From the NCBI GenBank assembly GCA_963924555.1, contig OZ004589.1:6138001-6202000 (forward strand): DNA of 64,000 nt. The letters run 5' to 3'. The translations under genes were made by a program, and so were the position numbers. Of this stretch, positions 34,567 to 46,600 are shown piece by piece (the stretch's first letter is position 1; each line of letters starts with the position of its first letter). Source of the stretch: Crambe crambe. Its lineage: Eukaryota; Porifera; Demospongiae; Poecilosclerida; Crambeidae. The notes below the pieces were generated by a model. That model searched no databases, had not been told where the DNA came from, and saw only the letters and a program-made list of their open reading frames with translations.

Positions 34567-35729
34567 TTTCAGACAATAAACAAACTTGTGAAGTTCCTTG
34601 GTATTTCTTAATTGTCTTCAATTCCACCACTATGCAAAATAAATCATATTTCGATCACAATAGTCATTCTTGTCTTGTGTTGAGACAAAAATTCCTTCTC
34701 TCCTTGGTTACTTACATCTTGGTTACTTACATCTCATTCAGAGATATTTTAAGTTTGTGTGGATATGTTATTTAGCCAGAGGGTTTGTTTTTTTCCCCTT
34801 GGCTGTACAATTTTGCGTGTGTTCAAATATTATGATAAAGAATTATTTTAAATTCCAAGCTCTTTGTGTTTGCATGTGCGGATTCTTCATTGCACAAGAG
34901 AGTGACTCCACAGTATGACATTATGGAAGCATTTTTACTCAAATGTTATGGCAAATTTTGTGTGTCCTCAAATACTTAACATTTATGAACCACAGAAGAT
35001 TGAAATTGGCTGTGGTATTTCTGGCATAATATAATATGAGACAGTCATTAGTAGAATATTTGTCAATACCATCACATCAGATCAAGCATAATGTTCCCAA
35101 TAGAACTGACTTTATCAGTAGAATTAACAACGAGTGTATCTATGGAAACCAATGGTTTTGCATCCTGTGGTTTAATGATTTTTCCCGACAGAGGAATTTT
35201 CCCCAGAGAAGAGGAGAAGGTTGGTTGAATTGGTTCCTTCACTCTGAATGACAACTAATTAAGTGGTCTAGTCATCCATATAACCTTCCTATTATCCTCC
35301 CCACAAAGGCATCTCGTAATATTTTCCAAGAATTTCGTGACAATGGCCATGGATGAAGTGCCATGGCTTTGAACATCCTGACAAACAATTTTCTATTCCT
35401 TATTTGACAAAAAAAAAGAAGATTAATTTTTTAGGAATGGCTATCATCTCATTAACAAACTAGCAAAAAAAAAATTATGGAAATTTCCATATAAGGCATC
35501 GTTCTTCAGATCACATGACTTGCAGGCATCATAGATGCTAGAGGTCTTTGTTGCTGCGTATTAAATGATTTTATTGTTTGTTGCCTGAAAGATGAAATTC
35601 CGCATAATTGGAATATAAAATCATGTAACTATGATCTCCTCCTTGCATATTTCCAAAGTGTCCAGTCATTCAGTCACTCAAAATCTAAGCATGCTATTCA
35701 AATACACAGAGTTCTCCCCATTCATTCAC

Positions 35730-35790
<61 letters not shown>

Positions 35791-36480
35791 GATATTGTGA
35801 TGATTTCATGATCTCCCACAACCCAATAGTTGTGATTGTGATTCTATCCTCTCTCACACTGTATATTATCTGGAAGCTCTATGGGTGTTGGAACGGAGGC
35901 CGTAGTCATATCTCTCACGCACATCCTCAAACACCTAGATGACACAAACCCTAAACACGGTAGTGAGTGCCTCATCTAGTTCAGTCTGTTGCTGAGGTGA
36001 TGAAATTGACTGTAATGTTGAGTGAGCCACAATCATTAGGAGCTAGGACCCAGGACCCACAATCTTTAAGACCTCTTAGTGCATCTAGTAGACACAACGC
36101 AGAATGCAAAATGCAAAACATTATGTAACTAAAGATCATCTTATCCTGGAGGAGAGATTGTTGTCGCTCGAATTACCACATCCCTTTTCTTAATGTACAC
36201 ACATGAATTCCAAGCATACTGAGCCAAGTATCGCATATCAATAATGTGTTAGTTGCCACGGTGATCCCTAATTGATCATACCTTTGTAGTGTGTGTTAGT
36301 TAAATTCTGCTTGGAATGATTGTTGACTTTAAAGATGTTTATTACTACTAGGTGGAGCTGGCCTTAAGGGTACAGCTGGACTATCTGGAGATGGTATCCA
36401 AGGATCCTAACTTTAACGGACCAAGCAGCATGGAGAAGGAGATTCAGACATACAGGTAGGGCGAGTTTTCAGAGTCACAT

Positions 36481-36516
<36 letters not shown>

Positions 36517-38723
36517 AGACACTTTCTCTCTTTTGGGGGATCTCTTTTAACTCCTAGTTCCAACATGTGTGGTACATTATAGAGTGTAGCCAGTTCATGA
36601 TTGCATACTTCAGGTGTAACCTAACATACATAGCTACTTGAAAAGGGTGTCTCCTTTCTGTATAAAACTTAAAACAATAATCACATGACCCTATAACACT
36701 GTTGGCCACGAATTTCCTCTAATTAATTGGAAACGACTTCCAATTAAGTGCACTTTTTTCACTAAAGTATCCTTGCTCTTGCAGGTGTGGTGACTTTGTG
36801 AAGCAAGTGAAGGAAACTCCCTTCTTACCCGTTCCCTCGCTGGACAACATCACGGCAACGTCCCCGTCCCTGAACGAGACGGAAATGGAGGTGATCAGGA
36901 CCACAGAGAAGTTCCTGCAGAGGCAAATGGTCATCAAGAGAAATAGGAAGATGATGCAAAAGATCGAGGCTCTGATCAACTCAGAGAGAAACAACACTTA
37001 CTTTCTGGGACTTGGAGCAGGTTAGTGCATGCATTCAATATGAAGCGGTTTCAGGGTTCAAGTCTGGCCTCTCTCTCTCCAACCTTTTTCTTTTTAGAGG
37101 GAAACTCTTTCAAGTCTAGGCGCAACTCCTTTTTACAGTGTTACTAGTTTCAAAACAGTGTTCCCAGATTCGAGTCTGGGCTCCTCCCCTTTTTTTCCTT
37201 TTCTACTCAACTCCTTTTAGAGAGTAAAAATCTTGTTTTGTTATGTCTACTGCCTGTGAATCCTTCTCAGACATTCCATATTGTATGGAATCACATTGTT
37301 GTTACTTAGATGATTATAACGTTATATCTAGCAATGAAAACTGAGCTTATTGGGTATGCAAAGATTCATTATTGAACAAAGCCTTTGTTTTAGTCAACAA
37401 AACCTTTCCTTTTTATTACCACTCTTCCACCTCCCCCAAAAGGTATTCACACCATTTAACATTACAGAGTGAAGTCTTTTATCTCACCTGTGGGGGTGGG
37501 AGGTGGGAAAGAAAAGAAGTGCGTCATTGGACGACCTCTGCATATGTGACCTCATTCCCACCGCAATTCTTAGCATACTTCCAACACAGCACCTCAGGCC
37601 ATGCATTCGTCAAGTTCCAAGGGTGTTCCCAATTGCAATCAATTGACTTCACTTTAATATGCATTATCACAGCTTTGGTGTACAGAGCCTTTAGCTGGCT
37701 TCTTTCTGCAATGGCTTCTGTGTGCTGCACCTTGTACAGCCAAGCATCTTGGGAGTAGAATTAACGTGATGTTTCTGTTTTTACTAAGATAATTCAGAGG
37801 TGAGATTGCACTTCTCCTCCATCCCAGTTTTTACTCTTCATAAGATTACATCATGAAACAGGTGCAAGAGCATTCTTCAAATTCTTTTCCCACAAAGATA
37901 AATTAGACACACGAATCTTCTTGGGAAGTCTCTACTTTTAGAGGAACTCAATCTCTTGGAATCTCTGTCTGGCTTTCTCAGTTCGGAATTTGTCATGCAA
38001 TGACTTATACAACGTCACTGACTACATAGGCAATCTCATGGGACCAAAAAGTCTCCTAATTATTATTCGGGGCATCTTAATTTTCAGGGGTGAATAGACG
38101 CAAAAGAAAAGTGTCTAGGATGATTATTGGGGATTTAATAAACCTTGGTACATTTGGACTGGACATTTTTGATCGCACATGTGTGCTTGGCTGTACAATT
38201 ACATAAGAGTGTGTAAAAGTCTTGAGATAAAGCTAAATTGCTTGCAAATATGAAATCAAAGAATTAATCAGTTTGCTAACATTGCAAGACTAAATAGAAT
38301 ACAGTTAATGGATTTTGAGTACTAATTAAGTTACCCATTGAAATGGTAGTGACGAAGTGAATGTTTTTACGGCTGCCAGTAAGAATGTCATAGTTTTAAC
38401 CTCATAATAAAGAATTAAACCTGTTAAAGTGTTTCCCTGTCCAGTTCAGATGCACATTTCCTTTTTTAGTAAAGTTATTGTGCTCTCTTGTAGGTCACCT
38501 GCTCAGCCACAAGAATGTGGTAGAGAGACTGAGGAGAAGGAGTTTCATCGTGGAACACATTCCAGCTGAAAGGCTCATCAATGGGTAGGTGAAGACGTCC
38601 AGATCCACTGCTATGAAAAATCAACCAGGAATTTGATTCACCTAAAAAATAGGGCAAACTTGAAAAAAAAAGTCCACATGCCTTTATTTGTGGTTTCAGT
38701 GCTTGTGCCTTCATAATTATATC

Positions 38724-38786
<63 letters not shown>

Positions 38787-39354
38787 TTTATTTATTCAGT
38801 TCTTCCTTGCCGAATAACATCATTCAGTTGGTGGACCCTAGCACTATCACTGGTTTGCGTCAGATTGACGTGGACACTCCTCCTCCTCCTCCATCTCCTC
38901 TCTCCTTCAGGACTCTCAGTCCAGAGAGGCTGCGTGAAAGCTTCGAAAGATACCAGAAATCTTACCAGCAGAGGTAAAATATAGACATCTATAGATCCAC
39001 TAACCGAAGTTAATGATGACACAAAACAACGATTCACACTTCTATTTTACACTTTTTTGCAGTACTGGTCCAGCAGTTGCTATGACAACCACTCCTCCCA
39101 CTGTGTCTACGGCAACCACTCAAACTCCTGGCAGAGTCGTTCACAGACAATCTCGTTCCAGCTTATCAGAACCCGAGCCGGGGGTCAATCTAGAAGCAAG
39201 AGCCTCCTTGTTAGAAACACAGAGAAGGTCACGTCAATTGCAAGCCTTCCAGAAAGGTTCGGCATCATCACAAACCTCCATATCCCAAACATACCTCCTT
39301 TTGGCATCACTCGTTGCATTATTCTTCAACACTTTGATCAAACTTTCAGTGTAA
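32256..39354 (+). CDS. TRABD2: TIKI family metalloprotease (TRABD2), Wnt-inactivating
   Basis: TIKI proteins are membrane-tethered metalloproteases that cleave the Wnt N-terminus. Exons: 32256-32258 (ATG alone), 32388-32504, 33025-33362, 33977-34199, 36352-36455, 36785-37020, 38494-38584, 38800-38973, 39063-39354; about 525 aa. A signal peptide (ITALLLLLGQAS) precedes the TIKI core: PPIYLFGTMHVPYTSLWNF with the first metal-ligand His region, a second cysteine-containing segment (KPSDQCRPLNKL), and LGLGAGHLLSHKNVVERL matching the family's C-terminal GxGH motif. The C-terminus ends in a hydrophobic segment (YLLLASLVALFFNTLI) for membrane anchoring. The gene starts about 330 bp after the LSM4 stop, on the same strand. 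Confidence 0.93.
33845..33909. repeat. (AG)n microsatellite
   Basis: 65 bp of AG repeat in TIKI intron 3, 68 bp before an exon. Confidence 0.95.
34537..34566. repeat. Poly-C run (30 bp)
   Basis: Thirty consecutive C in TIKI intron 4; the length is assembly-sensitive. Confidence 0.95.
35731..35789. repeat. (GT)n microsatellite
   Basis: About 59 bp of TG repeat in TIKI intron 4 (34200-36351). Nothing else is seen in that 2.1-kb intron. Confidence 0.95.
36484..36514. repeat. Poly-G run (31 bp)
   Basis: Uninterrupted G run 28 bp after the donor of TIKI exon 5; potential G-quadruplex in the RNA. Confidence 0.95.
38725..38786. repeat. (AAT)n microsatellite
   Basis: About 20 AAT units just upstream of the TIKI exon at 38800. 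Confidence 0.95.
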
Positions 39355-39844
39355 TCACTCAATGAATTTAGTATATATAGTACTGCCTTCACTAATAATA
39401 TTGTTCTGGTCATAATTATTATTTTAGATTCCCCATCTAGTGTTGCACTGCACTAAATGCTATCATCTGATCAAATTATAAACTCCTCCCCATGAGTATA
39501 TATAAAAGTAGATGATAGAAGCAAATATTATAATGTATCACCTCAAGCAAAATTATTTATATCATGTCATTTTATTTGAATTCTTTTTTCATTTACTGTA
39601 ATCATATGACAGGTGTATTGTGGTTGAATGAAAGTGATCTTTAATTAGAGTTAAGTTGCTTTAATTAGAGTTAAGTTGAAGGGAGGGAGTGAAGAATTTA
39701 CATAATGTTCATCATGATCCAAAGAAGCTAAATATATAAGAGCAAAATCATAAAGAAGGAGATATTATTTTTTCTTAAACCTAAAACATGCTTTATTAGC
39801 TCATTTCAGATGGAGGACTCCACTTCTTACAGTCATTTATCAAC
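39355..39844. other. TIKI/SMIM7 convergent spacer
   Basis: AT-rich 3' flank between two convergent genes. It contains a direct repeat of TTTAATTAGAGTTAAGTTG at about 39639-39679. No gene is seen. Confidence 0.5.
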
Positions 39845-40380
39845 TCACATGAACATGCAGAATATCACGAAGATATTCCAAAGACCAATGAAGATGCGAA
39901 AGTATCTGAGGTTCTGCAGGAACTGTCTAACCTGGTCACCCAACATCATCTTCCCTTCTCCATCCTCAAATCCCTCTGGCTTCCGCCATTTTCTGTACAA
40001 GTCAGGAAACAAGGAGATATACATAGTAGCCTGATCACATGATATGAAACTCAGCTCCATTCTTTGATTTGTGTACACAAGCATATCTAAGGAGCATTTT
40101 ATCTTCAATGAGAGCAGGAATAGGCTCCATTCTTGTACAAAGGGATAGCTACTAAGGGGGGATTTTGGAATGCCTTCTTACAGACACTTTAATGAGCTCA
40201 ATGACTGGGGGCTACTAGCCTCGTCTCCCCAGGCTACCAACTCACAGTTTAAAGTTCAGAATTGCACCGGCATTCACTATTAGTGTGCTGCAATTGATTT
40301 CATTAGAGTGAGAATAATATTATTATGATCGGCTTGGTGCTTGCCAGAACTCACCAAAACAGAATCAGGTCGGATATCAT
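39845..40380 (-). CDS. SMIM7: Small integral membrane protein 7 (SMIM7)
   Basis: A three-exon micro-gene read by hand: 40355-40380, 40246-40287 and 39845-39992, with phases joining cleanly to 71 aa. The spliced protein starts MISDLILF, continues CTLIVNAGAILNFKL, then GDQVRQFLQNLRYFRIF and IGLWNIFVIFCMFM. This matches vertebrate SMIM7 (75 aa) along its whole length, including the LRYFRIFI-LWNIF core and N-terminal hydrophobic segment. Two TM helices are expected; its function is poorly known. The stop codon overlaps a good donor (CAT|GTGAGT), so an alternative C-terminus is possible. Divergent from RTCA. Confidence 0.9.
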
Positions 40381-40637
40381 GTCACTTCTTCAGAGGCGGA
40401 ATAAACAATGTAAAGAGTCGACAAGTTCAAAAACTATTAGTCCACCAAAGCTGCGTTTTTAATCTCCCGACCATTTCCACATAAGTTGATAAGGTAAAAC
40501 GTCGACGGTTTAAAAACCACCAAGACCTCTTGATAAGGTAAGGCGTCGACGATCAAAGGATTTTTAATTTTCTACGACCATTTCCATATGAATTCCAAGA
40601 ATAATTTGCGAAATTTATAACTGGTATCAACTCTGCA
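40381..40637. promoter_or_regulatory. SMIM7/RTCA bidirectional promoter
   Basis: 257 bp between divergent starts. It holds an imperfect tandem duplication: TTGATAAGGTAAAACGTCGAC at ~40487 and TTGATAAGGTAAGGCGTCGAC at ~40531, with TTTTTAAT...CGACCATTTCCA also repeated (40455-40480, 40560-40587). No TATA box. Confidence 0.65.
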
Positions 40638-43600
40638 ATGGCTAGCAACAATGCTGAGGCAGAAAGTGACCGAAGAAAAAAACGAGCTTGGAGAAAGCCA
40701 CGAGAGCCGGTCACTCCCACAGCTCCAGACTCTGGGAGAGTGCAAGACGCCCCTCCAAAACCCATAAAAATAAAAAGAGGTGGAAAGAGCTCCTGTATGG
40801 CTCCGTCCTCTGAGCCAATGCAGTTGGACAGCAAAGTCAGTGACCTAAAGACAGACGAAACACTTCTCAGCTGTGATATTGATGCCACGGCCAAAATCCC
40901 TCTGAAAGTGCAAAGTTCAGAAAATGGGAAGAGCAGTGATAGTAAAGTGGGTGTGGTTGATAACCAGGGACTGCCTCTTCTCGATATTGATGGCTCCATC
41001 ATGGAAGGGGTAATGTGAAGCCTTGGTTATTGGGGTCATGTGACTCAGATAATTGGTATAATACATAGGGGGGTCAGATTCTGCGGAACGTGATGGCCCT
41101 GAGTTGTATCCTGAGACGTCCTGTACACATCACTCAGATACGAGGTAGGCGGGACAACCCAGGACTCCGTCCACAGCATCTGACAGGCATTGAGCTACTA
41201 GCTGAGTTGTGTGATGGCAGGCTAGAAGGTGCAGGGGTGGGGTCGAGAGAAGTGACCTTTCACCCACAAGCAATAAGTGGAGGAGACTTTATTGCCAACA
41301 CTAAAACTGCAGGGTATGTGTTTAATAATTGTAGGGTTTCTTTCCCCTTAAACAATGAAGCATGGTAAACAGTCAGTTGGATAACCGTGTTTTCAGGAGA
41401 ATATATCCCCTCCTTGTCCTTAATAACTACAGCAATACCTCAGATCCTTTTACCATCAGACCTTAAGGACACCTCACTACTTTCTTGGTTTCACAATGTT
41501 TCTTACTTGCTTTTTGTAGAAGTGTCTGCCTGCTATTGCAAGTGGCCCTGCCAGTTCTTCTCTTTGCCCAGAGTCCTTCCAAGGTCACCTTCCAAGGAGG
41601 TACTGATGCTGACATGGCACCACCCATCAATTACTTCACAATGGTCAATGTGTAATACAAGCAGATGATAACTATTCATCCATTAATTTTCATCACAGGT
41701 TTTTCAAACCATTGCAGCTAGATTTGGAGTCAAATTTGAGTGCCAATTGAAGAGAAGGTACATATAGCTATAATAATTATAACACGTATCATTGCTTCTC
41801 CTCCTAATTAGAGGATTTTACCCAAAGGGGTGCGGTGAAGTGGTTATCTCATTCACCCCAGTTGAAGGTCTTTCTGCTGTAGAGATGACTGACCCTGGAA
41901 CAGTGACTAAGATACAACTCCATTCCTTCACTGCTGGAGCAGTCCATAGAAAGGTTAGCAAAAGTTCTGGATCATGAGAGGGTAAATTGTTGGCTGAAAA
42001 GCTGCCTATATATTTATGCTGCAGTGTTGCATGTTTTCTCCTCTTCCTCCTCCTTGCTCCGCCTCCTCTTCCTCCCTCTCCCTCCTCCTTGCTCCTCCTC
42101 TTCCTCCCTCTCCCTCCTCCTTGCTCCTCCCTCCCTCCTCTTTGCTCCTCCTATCCCTCCTCCTCTTCCTCCTCCCCTCAATGTGGATGGACCACAAAAA
42201 AGGCTCTTGATTTAGAGAGTCCTCATTTCACTGGTGAATTAATGGGACAGAGTCCTTATTGCATGGTATTCGGAGTCCACAATGAGTCTGATCTCTTCTC
42301 CCCAGGCTAGTCACCAGATGATCAGCTCTGCAAAGAGAGTGATTCAGCAGTATTTCTCCAGCATAGAGAAGAGAGGTGTGGTCTTTGAAGAGAAGAGTGT
42401 TCAAGAAACACCAGACACTGCCTTTGGGAACAGTTCCGGAATCATGTGAGTGTAGTGTGTAGGTATAACTGGAGGAAGGACTAGGTTGTTATAATGATCT
42501 CTATAATTGTAATTATAGTGCGATTGCTGAGACCAGCAGTGGATGCATTTTAGCGGCATCAGCTAATGGACAGAAAAGTAAGTGTGTGTGTGTGTGAAGG
42601 GAGAGGGAGACCTTTTTCAAGTCTCCCCATTTCTCATCATAATCATTAATATGACCACAATGTTCAGAGAGTGTCGTGGTTGTGTAGTCACAATTAACAC
42701 ACAGCTAGTTATTGCTCCACTGCTCTGTGGAACAACTGATCAATGAATACAATGTTGCACTAATAATGGCACAGGATTGATGAGTACAGGATAATCATGA
42801 TTGGCAGGGTCTGGATTGATGAGTATAATTATGAATGATGACTGGTCTGGGTATAGCAAATGCGATGAAATCAAACTTCACGATTGATGTCAACAATCCT
42901 ACACACCACACACTCTTCGAAATAAGCAAAATTGAAGGGCTCTGATGAAACTAATGCTTCTTTAGTAACATCACCTTTACAAATCTTCTTCAATACCGGT
43001 TCAAGTGCACACACTCTCTTTGTCTCCCCTCCAGCACCTTCCACCATCAACTCAGCCAATACCTGCCTTCTACATCTCCCCAACAACTGCAACATCCCAC
43101 ACTTGGAGCATATCCCAGTCTTCCTAAGCACTTCTTCCTGGACCCTCACTCGGGCACCACAGTTGATGCAGGCACTGTAGTGGTCAAAAGATAATACTCC
43201 AACCACTACAGCCTCTTTCACACATTGCTTTGACTCCACATCTTCATCACTTGATACCGATTTCAATGGAGACTCTGGAAGTAGCTTGAGTGGGTTTTTC
43301 AAGTAGGACTTCGGTAGTGGGGATCCGGGTAGAGACTTGGATAGGCACTTCCTCAGCGGAGACTCCAGCAGGGACCCTGATGATGGGGATTCGGACAGGG
43401 ACTTCCTCAGTGAAGACTCTGGCTTTGATGGGGACTCGGACAGGGACTTCAGGGTCCTTGACTTTGATGGGGATTTCAACAAAGACTCTGAAAGGGACTT
43501 TAGCAGTGACTTAGATGAGGACTTTGTAACTTTAGAGTTCCTGCCCAATTTCACCTCCAACTGTGCATCACGCCTGTGAAACAAAATAGCAGTAATTTAC

Positions 43601-46600
43601 CTAAAATAGGAGTCAGGCTGATTATATTTACTTACCAATCATTTTCCTTTATTTCACAGTTAGTAATTGCAACAGGCTCATTCATTTGCTTCAAGTTTTC
43701 CAGTTCCTGGTGAATCTTCGTGTCAAATCCCACTAAGGGAATACTGTTCTCTCCATCGCTGAGCTGACCATCGAAGTAGTTAGTGCCTTTGAAACTAAGT
43801 TTCATGGGTGATAGTGAAGCCACACTTCCGTGGACTTTAGCTATTCTGGCAGGACTTTTGATCTCGCTTACTTTCTCAATTTCCATGCTTGTGCTTTATA
43901 TTTACGGTTCAAAGGTCATTACGCATGCGTTGTACATAATATGCGCGCGCGATAAAGACATTGGCAAGGCCATCGCAGACAGAGTGGGTACTCCAACTCT
44001 TCCAAGCACCTCTTTGGTCGACTAGCCATCGCCCTGTGGCGTGGCAACGCCTGTTTATGGCTACATCGCCTCCCAACTCTCCCCCCCTCTCTAGACGGAG
44101 TGCCATGACTTGGACTTGTTTGTTTGTGTATAATCGAATTCCATTATTGCAAAAAAAATTAAAAAAATAAAGACATTCAGTCAAACCGCACGTGTGACGA
44201 TTTTATTTGCAACCGGAAATAGATTAAAGTGGGCGTGGTTATTAAAAATGGGAAAAGCGTTCTTTCTGCAGTCTCAAGACATTTTGTTTCCCTTTAACAG
44301 CTAATACTGTTTCTAAGGAGGGTATTCAGTAAGGTAAAGCGGGGCTATTTCGAACGGCGGGTAATTCTGTATTGTTCAAATATTTCTGAAACTACTCAGG
44401 CTTCTGAGCTCAATGTTGGAGGATATAATCTACCATAATAGTAGAATATACCTTTCAAAATAGAGCTCATAAGCTCGAGGAGTTTTGAAAATATTTGACC
44501 CTACGGAATAGCCCCACCGTTCGAAATAGCCCCGCTTTACCTTATATTTATGGTTACTGCTTCGAGGAACTGATAAAAGGAGTGCTGTGACAGTGAAGAA
44601 AAGTGAGCAAATCTTGGTCTTGTTCCTACTCCTCGTGCTACAATTTGGACCCAAACTAAGACAGTAAGTGCAGGACAATCAGGATCTGTGGGTCATATTT
44701 TGCTACAATCATCACTGAAGTAGTTGCTGACTCCTGGGGTTGTAGCCTTTGCGTTATGGTTATGTCCGGTGAAAGTATAGCTACACTTCATGTCTTGGAT
44801 GCCATATTCGCAAGAGATTGAAGCACCACTTGGCCTCATGCCCTTTAATGGCCATATTTATGTACTTTAAGGTGACATGCACCCTCTCTCCTTGTTAATT
44901 ATGTATATGGTGAAAAGTAAATATGCAAGCTCAACATGGCCTCCCAAGATGATACTATACTAATAATTTGCCATCTTCAAAGCACCTGTATGATTATTTC
45001 TTCCTTTAACTTGCAGGAACACAATTTTGGTCAAATCTTACCATGTTGGAGTCTAGGTTAAACAAAGTTCTATAGTCTTGACTAGCCTCGTTCCCAGGCC
45101 TTCCTCTCCACCTCGCAAAAGGGCTAGGTGGAGAGGAAGGCCTGGGAACGAGGCTAAGTCTTGACAGCTGGTCATGCATTAATGTTTAAAATAGAAATGT
45201 AATAGGTATCATAATGGAATAAATAGCTATAAACTTTATTTTTCATTGTGCATTGTATGGTACAGCTAGCTATAGCTGTAATCTCTCTCCTCTATAATAT
45301 ATAATGGGTCACATCAGCCATGTAGCACCTGACATGCACACACCTCCCAGGGTGCATTCGGCACTAATTACATGATGTATGTGTCATGGAAATAAAACGA
45401 TCATGGGCGAATAAAGACAACTGTTTTGTTGAAGAAGAATTTGTTGAGTGCAGGCACTACTAGTGCCATGAAAGCCCATTACTGGCATGAAAAATACACA
45501 TTTATTCAACAGCTCATACGTACAAGCACAGACATGGGACAATAATGATCAATGGATAAAATGAAAGATCAAACACATTAGAACTAAGCTAGATTACTTA
45601 TGAATGGAACAAGTTTGCATTAAGGATATGTCCAGTGAAACTATGAGGCTAGTCAAGCTCACTAAAATGCCCCAATACTATGTTCAAGCCAAAATGATGT
45701 TCTCCTAATATCACTATTGTGAAGCCCCTGGATACCTGTTACTACAAACACGTTTTCAATATCCAAGAGTCTCTGCTTCCGGTGTTATGCCAGTACAAGG
45801 AAATCCTGTCAGGACGCCATCAGTGCACCACCCCAGGTTGCTATGCAAATATATCTCGGAAATAAACAGGTTTCGCGCACGCATGTGGTTCGACTGCATT
45901 CACATCACGATATCGCAGTATCTAATAAAACTAGTGTGTTAAGGAGCGGTAATAAAATGTTGGAGAAGGGGAGACACAAGCACTGGTTATTGCTACTTAA
46001 AATGAATGCATCCTGAGAGTTTCTCTCTCAATGGCTTGCTTTTTACACCTTTAGTGAGTAGCTTCTGCTGAAACTCCTCAGGCGAGGTGAATTGAGCTTT
46101 CAGCTTGGTTAATGCTTCTTGATCCAAACCAAGATGGAACAGTGTATTTGCTTGTGCATCTGAAATGCCAACCAACGTTTTGAGGAGATATTTGCTCTTC
46201 ATAGAGTGCCACAGCTTTAACTGTTCCTGAAAGTCACGGATTGGCAGCTCTTTAAGGTGATGCTTAAGTGGAGAAGCTGTGAAAAGCTTTTCCATTACAC
46301 TTACATCTTCCAGGCCAGTATGAGCTAATAATGAAAGAAGTGGCAAAGCAGTGTATATACACTCCTGCAACTAATACTCTTTAATTACCACTATGTGGTT
46401 CAGTGAAGAAATGTTTATAGAGCTCTTCCTTCCCTAGTTTAGTTTCCTTTAGATCCTCATGGCCAGAATGTTTTAACTACAATAGTTTTGCATATGATGC
46501 TATAATTTTTTTCACATATGCAGAGTGTAAGTTACCTTTTGAAGGTAAGGAAGTGGGTCACTGAAGTGTATTTTACGTGTTAAGCGTCGATGCTGGCTTT

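Noticed and set aside
37040-37190. GGTTCAAGTCT-type box B near 37.05 and 37.16 kb (tRNA candidates)
   Set aside because: No box A or cloverleaf can be folded around them; they are parts of a short local repeat.
42006-42310. Open frames in several phases around 42.0-42.3 kb
   Set aside because: Caused by a CTCCTC pyrimidine repeat in RTCA intron 5.
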